From NCBI GenBank assembly GCA_020852255.1, contig JADZBD010000002.1, positions 1 to 64,000 of the forward strand: 64,000 bases of DNA, given 5' to 3'. The notes beneath the pieces were generated by a model, which saw nothing but the letters and a program-made list of their open reading frames with translations, was not told the DNA's origin and searched no databases. This document shows, in pieces, positions 59,758 to 64,000 of this stretch; position 1 is the first letter of the stretch; every line of letters begins with the position of its first letter. Origin of the DNA: Bacteroidia bacterium. GTDB taxonomy: Bacteria; Bacteroidota; Bacteroidia; JADZBD01. Made by a program: the position numbers and the translations under genes.

Positions 59758-62700
59758 TCAGTTCGCCTTCACAAATTTAGCTACGGCCTTTTGTCCGTTT
59801 GCAACCACTGCCACAAAGTAGGTTCCGCGGGCAAGATCACTCACGTCCAGATCCTGGATATATGATCCGGCAGACATCTTTCCGAGCTCTATCAGTTTCA
59901 CACGTTTACCGCTCAGGTTATAAACTTCTATGTGCGCTTCACCGCTTCCCGGCATAAAGAAGCTCACCTGACCCTGTTCACTCATAGGATTAGGGAATAC
60001 TTTCACGCTGGACTTAAACACATTAACCGCATTGCCGCCGAAGGGAGAAGGCTCCACACTCATGGGCTGAAGAAGGGTATTGCTGGAATAAATTCCACGA
60101 CCATGTGTACCCACCCATAATTGTCCGGTATTGCTGACAACCCAGTTACGGGCCGTTTGCTGACGGATCATGAGCGTAGGCACATTAGCCATGCCGTTGA
60201 TCTCCTTGGTCCAGGTGGGAGAAGAAGCAGAAATATTATTAGTGGTCCAGGTGCCGAATTCTGTAGCAATAATGGCTGCATTGGCGTTAACCATATCCAC
60301 TACCACATCATAAACCGGCATTGCGGGCAGGTTGCCCTGGCGCGAAGCAAATTTGGTAGGATTGCTGCTGCCGGTACTGATCACCGCAATGCGTGCCGTG
60401 TCGCAGATATAAACGTGAGTTCCGCCGGTATAACCCCCGGTGGTAACAACCAGGCGATCATTATTATTGGGATCTACCCCAAGTCCGGTGATAGCGGTAT
60501 TGGAGAAGTGTCCGAGGCGGGTTGTTCGTACAATGCAATCGGTATTGCCTCCGGAAGCGGAGTCCACATCGGCATTGCCGGCAGAGTCAACCACCGTATT
60601 CAGGTTATCAATTCGATAAACATGTCCGCTGGAGGTTCCCACATAAAGATGATCTCCGGTGTTGCTCCAGCACATGGTCTGGATTTCGCCTCCAAATGCC
60701 GGACTCAGGATATTTCCCTGCAGTGTACGGCTCTGCCCACCCCCGATTTTAATCCATTCAGGGCTGGTTGCAAAGTTCAGCGGATGACGGATCAGATAAC
60801 ATGCTCCGGTAAAACCAACCGCGAGTTTGGAGACCACAGGATCAAGGATTCTAAGTGTATCACCCGGATTAATAGTTCCGGACACAATATGGTTAACAGG
60901 GAAATTAGCAGAGTTGGAATTCAGCACCAGGAGATCTCCATTCGTATAACGCAGGGAGTAATCCACATTAATTACTGCATTGGCCGAAGGTACGCTGGCA
61001 AAAGTTACGGTGCATGCGCCCGTAATATAATTGATGGTATTCACCCCGGAAGTATTGATGCTTCCCACCAGTCCGCCGGATCCGTTATCGGTCACTGTCT
61101 GGCTGCCAACCGTGATGGTTACAGAATTAGGAACGATTTCCGCAGAAGCCTGCGGGAAAGGAAGGGTGGTATTATACTGGGCATTGATTCCGTCGGCTGA
61201 ACCTACAACAAAAGACATTGGTGCGTTCACGAAAGTGATGGAATCAACCGCATTGGGATCATTAAGGTTTTCATAAAGTACGAAAGGAGTAACAAAGGAT
61301 GCGAAAGGCGGAGTGCCAAGGGCTGCATTACCTCCCACACGTGCGTTATAAAATGTTCCCATGGACTGGCCGTAGTTCGATGAACGATACACGGCTCCGT
61401 AATACGAACCGGAGAACATGGCTGCAGGATTAACAAAGGAGATTTCGGAATAGGCTCCGTCGCCCCCTGAAACTTCATCAGCGGAGAAATAGTTATTTCC
61501 CGTGTGATCTACATACTGCGTTCCGTTGTCCTGCGTTCCGCCCATGTATTCATTTCCGGATTTAGACATTGCCACGGAATAGAACTGGGTAACATTGTAA
61601 CCGTTGTTCATGGGCTGGAAAGTCAGTCCTCCGTCCATCGTACGGAAAACACCACCGTCGCATCCTATGTAGAAAATATTTCCATTGCCCGGCCGGAATA
61701 CAATCTCATGCTTGTCGGCGTGAACGTACCAGGGGTTAAAAGGACTCTCGATCTGGCTATCGGCCAGATTCCATTGTCCGCCATAGGGAGGATTCGAAAG
61801 CGTTTCTTCGTAGGTCCAAAGTTCAACACCACCAAGAACGATCTTATTCTTATTGCCCGGGTAAACCGCAATAGCGCAGTCGTATCGTCCCTGGCTGCCG
61901 CCGAAAGGCTGGAAGGTAGATGAACTGCCGCCCGGACCGATCAGGTACCATGTAGTTCCTGCATCTTTGGAAACATACACACCGTGCAATAAGCCTGAGG
62001 TTTTAACCACACAGGCATACACGTAATTAGGATCATCCGGCGAATAAGCCAGTGTAGTTCTGGAGTGGGTTACACTTGGAAGCTGATTCCCTCCGGTAGA
62101 AATACTGGTAAAGGTTCCGGGATCTCCATTGGGAGAAAGGTAGACCTTGCCGGCATAGGACACAATCACCTGTCCGCTTGTAGAAACCGCCACATCCGTT
62201 ACTTCTCCATTGGCGGGAGAGGTGATCCCGGCTGTCCAGGTAGCTCCACCATCACTGGTGATCATCAGTCCCTCCGAAGTTCCCGCATAAATGCGGTCGG
62301 CCAGGGTGGGGGAGGCAGCCATATCATTGACCGCTGCCCAAACGATGTTGGGGTTATTAGGAGTAGTGGCAGACACGATTCTGTTGAAAGTAGCTCCGTT
62401 GTCGGTAGACTTCCATACACCTGATCCGACCATTCCACCCGCTCCGGTTCCCATGAGATAATAAAGACCCTCACCGGTACCAAAGTAGATATCGCCGTCG
62501 GCTCCTTGTGTGATAGAAGACACGCACATGTTCACCATCGTATCCTTGTAGATGGCCCAGTTGGTACCACCGTTTTCAGATATCCAGAGTCCGCCGGCAA
62601 CTCCCCCGGCGTAGATCTTTGCCGGATTGTTCCGGTCAATCAGAAGCGCACGCGTACGGCCACCCACGTTGCTGGGTCCCATTTCAGACCACTGAAGATT

Positions 62701-62988
62701 CAGCGGCGCTGTGAAAATGGAATTACCTGCCGGCCGGTTGGCATCTATAGATGCCTGTACCATATTGGCATAGTTCAGTGTATTCGTATTCGCATCCTTC
62801 CTCAGGTTGAAGAACCATTGAACACTGCCCTGATAGGATTGGTCGTAGGCTGCCTGATTGAGGCCATCAGCACCGCTCCGCGGAGCAAAACGTGCAGACT
62901 GATCCATAAGAGCCGAGGACACTACCAATGCCGCAGAACCGGCGATTGCAAGGCCTAGCACAGAGAAAAGAATACCTTTCGTTCTCAT
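59758..62988 (-). CDS. Secreted BNR/sortilin-like beta-propeller protein with T9SS type A sorting domain
   Basis: 1076 residues. Hydrophobic N-terminus 1-~28 as signal peptide. From ~95 on, the protein carries repeated Asp-box (BNR) motifs of the form S-x-D/N-x-G-x-T-W/F: SENGGTNW, STDNGATF, TSDGGATW, SKDAGTTW, TMDGGLTF, together with recurring IYAG/VYAC strands. This is the two-ring propeller typical of sortilin-type and xyloglucanase-like proteins (VPS10/BNR). A different ~150-residue beta insert lies near 600-720. The final ~85 residues (VKVFPNPMSEQGQVSFF to AKFVKAN) are the sorting domain. No glycosidase catalytic pair is evident, so binding is as likely as catalysis. A full promoter lies 75-105 bases upstream. 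Confidence 0.85.
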   Translation of the reverse strand: MRTKGILFSVLGLAIAGSAALVVSSALMDQSARFAPRSGADGLNQAAYDQSYQGSVQWFFNLRKDANTNTLNYANMVQASIDANRPAGNSIFTAPLNLQWSEMGPSNVGGRTRALLIDRNNPAKIYAGGVAGGLWISENGGTNWAIYKDTMVNMCVSSITQGADGDIYFGTGEGLYYLMGTGAGGMVGSGVWKSTDNGATFNRIVSATTPNNPNIVWAAVNDMAASPTLADRIYAGTSEGLMITSDGGATWTAGITSPANGEVTDVAVSTSGQVIVSYAGKVYLSPNGDPGTFTSISTGGNQLPSVTHSRTTLAYSPDDPNYVYACVVKTSGLLHGVYVSKDAGTTWYLIGPGGSSSTFQPFGGSQGRYDCAIAVYPGNKNKIVLGGVELWTYEETLSNPPYGGQWNLADSQIESPFNPWYVHADKHEIVFRPGNGNIFYIGCDGGVFRTMDGGLTFQPMNNGYNVTQFYSVAMSKSGNEYMGGTQDNGTQYVDHTGNNYFSADEVSGGDGAYSEISFVNPAAMFSGSYYGAVYRSSNYGQSMGTFYNARVGGNAALGTPPFASFVTPFVLYENLNDPNAVDSITFVNAPMSFVVGSADGINAQYNTTLPFPQASAEIVPNSVTITVGSQTVTDNGSGGLVGSINTSGVNTINYITGACTVTFASVPSANAVINVDYSLRYTNGDLLVLNSNSANFPVNHIVSGTINPGDTLRILDPVVSKLAVGFTGACYLIRHPLNFATSPEWIKIGGGQSRTLQGNILSPAFGGEIQTMCWSNTGDHLYVGTSSGHVYRIDNLNTVVDSAGNADVDSASGGNTDCIVRTTRLGHFSNTAITGLGVDPNNNDRLVVTTGGYTGGTHVYICDTARIAVISTGSSNPTKFASRQGNLPAMPVYDVVVDMVNANAAIIATEFGTWTTNNISASSPTWTKEINGMANVPTLMIRQQTARNWVVSNTGQLWVGTHGRGIYSSNTLLQPMSVEPSPFGGNAVNVFKSSVKVFPNPMSEQGQVSFFMPGSGEAHIEVYNLSGKRVKLIELGKMSAGSYIQDLDVSDLARGTYFVAVVANGQKAVAKFVKAN

Positions 62989-63061
62989 GACGTATTTATT
63001 TAAAGTTAAGGGGACGCTTACCGAAATTCATAATCCGGCAAATATAACCGGCCGGGCCATA

Positions 63062-63093
63062 CAAAGATAATATTCAAAACCCTTTTTTTCAAA
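63062..63093 (-). promoter_or_regulatory. Full Bacteroidota promoter for the BNR propeller gene
   Basis: On the minus strand TTTG (63093-63090), a 20-base spacer, TATCTTTG (63069-63062): both consensus elements at ideal spacing. A second -7 match TATATTTG at 63046-63039 lies closer to the ATG but without a -33 partner. Confidence 0.75.
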
Positions 63094-63118
63094 AAAAATG
63101 AGGCAGGATTCCGGCAAA

Positions 63119-63997
63119 TCAAACTACGTGCTTTTCAGCATGATAGGAAGACCGGACAAGCGGGCCGGATTCCACGTGGCGGAACCCTTTTTCGAGAGCC
63201 ACCCGGCGAAATAATGCAAACTGCTCAGGCTTAATGAATTCCCTGACCGGCAGGTGCTTGGAGGAAGGGGAAAGGTATTGCCCCAGGGTGAGCACATCAC
63301 ATTCCACCGACCGGAGATCATCCATTGTTTCATAAACCTCTTCAGTGGTTTCACCCAATCCCAACATGATTCCGGATTTGGTTTTGAGACCTGCTGCTTT
63401 AGCCTTTGCCAGGACTTCCAGGCTGCGGTCAAATTTCGCCTGAATTCTCACCTGCCTGGTGAGTCTTCGGACTGTTTCCAGATTATGAGAAAGGAGGTCT
63501 GGACCCGCGTTTAGTACAAAGGCGAGGTTATCCCATTTCCCGGCAAAGTCGGGAATAAGAGTTTCAAATTTTGTCTCCGGACTTTCCTGCCGGATGGCCT
63601 CAATTGTTTTAACCCAGATGGCCGCTCCGCCGTCGGGCAGATCATCCCTGTCAACGGAAGTGATCACACAGTGCCGGATATTCATAATTCTGACGGAGGC
63701 TGCTACCCGAGCGGGTTCCTGTTCGTCCACCGGAAAAGGGCGCCCGGTGGCTACAGCACAAAAACCGCAGGAGCGCGTACAAACATTACCCAGGATCATA
63801 AAGGTGGCCGTGCCTGCGCCCCAGCATTCGCCCATATTCGGACAGTTCCCGCTTTCACAAATCGTGTGCAGCTTGTGCTTATCTACCAGGGATCGAACCT
63901 TCAGATATTGAGGACCGGTGGGCAACTTTACTTTCAGCCATTCCGGTTTGGAAATACCTTGTTGCCTAAGCTGCTCAGGGGTTACACTATCGCTCAT
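63119..63997 (-). CDS. lipA: Lipoyl synthase
   Basis: 292 residues from the ATG at 63997, three bases from the right edge; the length and the N-terminal sequence fit a complete gene, though a start just outside cannot be excluded. The auxiliary cluster motif [12 protein letters not shown] (Cys47, 52, 58), the radical-SAM motif CTRSCGFC (Cys73, 77, 80) and the C-terminal RSSYHA with the serine ligand are all present. It inserts two sulphurs into octanoyl groups on lipoyl domains. No terminator is obvious after the gene, and the promoter is outside the window. Confidence 0.96.
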   Translation of the reverse strand: MSDSVTPEQLRQQGISKPEWLKVKLPTGPQYLKVRSLVDKHKLHTICESGNCPNMGECWGAGTATFMILGNVCTRSCGFCAVATGRPFPVDEQEPARVAASVRIMNIRHCVITSVDRDDLPDGGAAIWVKTIEAIRQESPETKFETLIPDFAGKWDNLAFVLNAGPDLLSHNLETVRRLTRQVRIQAKFDRSLEVLAKAKAAGLKTKSGIMLGLGETTEEVYETMDDLRSVECDVLTLGQYLSPSSKHLPVREFIKPEQFALFRRVALEKGFRHVESGPLVRSSYHAEKHVV

Positions 63998-64000
63998 GAG

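Noticed and set aside
60121-61200. 359-codon open frame antisense to the BNR propeller gene
   Set aside because: It mirrors the codon bias of the real gene, has no family signature and no promoter; the sense frame encodes Asp-box repeats and a sorting domain.

Overview
The window comes from a chromosome of a Bacteroidota bacterium. Four things point there. (1) Many secreted proteins end in type IX secretion (T9SS) sorting domains: type B (gliding-motility-associated, CHU_C) at both left-end genes and type A on five further proteins. (2) A GldN homologue and a PorV/PorQ-like barrel are present. (3) Promoters follow the Bacteroidota pattern TANNTTTG, sometimes with a TTG about 20 bases upstream, and clear Shine-Dalgarno sites are rare. 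(4) There are typical phylum families such as DUF4369-TlpA lipoproteins, PafA-like phosphatase, short-form Adk and TPR-PD40 proteins. The genus cannot be fixed from the sequence. I see no prophage, insertion sequence, CRISPR array, rRNA or replication origin. Coding density is high and every protein family looks chromosomal.

Layout. 1-5.7 kb: the end of one type B secreted protein and a complete 1725-residue adhesin with 13 SprB-type repeats. 5.7-7.3 kb: an alpha-solenoid protein. 7.4-10.6 kb: an OmpA-family barrel protein with calcium-binding TSP3 repeats, and a lipoprotein. 10.6-12.3 kb: threonine aldolase and an O-methyltransferase. 12.4-15.2 kb: a PorE-like TPR-PD40 protein with SPOR-like repeats. 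15.2-20.2 kb: a tightly overlapped leftward operon hpt-adk-obg-PAP2-crcB-phosphatase. 20.3-25.1 kb: a rightward run purE, PorV/PorQ-like barrel, HhH-barrel protein, MATE exporter. 25.1-32.3 kb: a complete leftward histidine operon hisGDCBHAF(IE), preceded by a previously unlisted leader peptide gene and attenuator. 32.3-35.6 kb: ChaN-like protein, tag, and a secreted PKD protein. 35.6-41.2 kb: leftward ABC-F ATPase, YdjM-type membrane protein, stand-alone gldN, a small membrane protein and a CsgG/TolB-N-like protein. 41.4-47.6 kb: two small lipoproteins, tRNA-Asp, an ALK-type glycine-rich secreted protein and a secreted subtilase. 47.6-54.7 kb: cyclophilin; then gatB, TlpA-like lipoprotein, M1 peptidase with a probable barrel, and an LpxH-like phosphoesterase. 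55-64 kb: a very large secreted adhesin-like protein, gap, a secreted BNR beta-propeller protein and lipA.

The best-supported non-obvious element is the histidine attenuator at 32165-32275. A 16-codon ORF with four His codons (HNHHH) is followed by a perfect 10-bp terminator hairpin. An 8-base segment overlapping the leader stop codon can pair with the 5' arm of that terminator, so a stalled ribosome would favour his expression. Other points worth a second look are an adenylate kinase with a 76-residue Lys/Arg-only charged tail, paired identical palindromes upstream of the CsgG/TolB-N-like gene, repeated promoter elements only 5-8 bases before start codons (possible leaderless mRNAs), a gldN outside a gldKLMN cluster, and an M1 peptidase fused to a probable outer-membrane barrel.

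All functional calls are from reading the translated proteins by eye. No database search was run.
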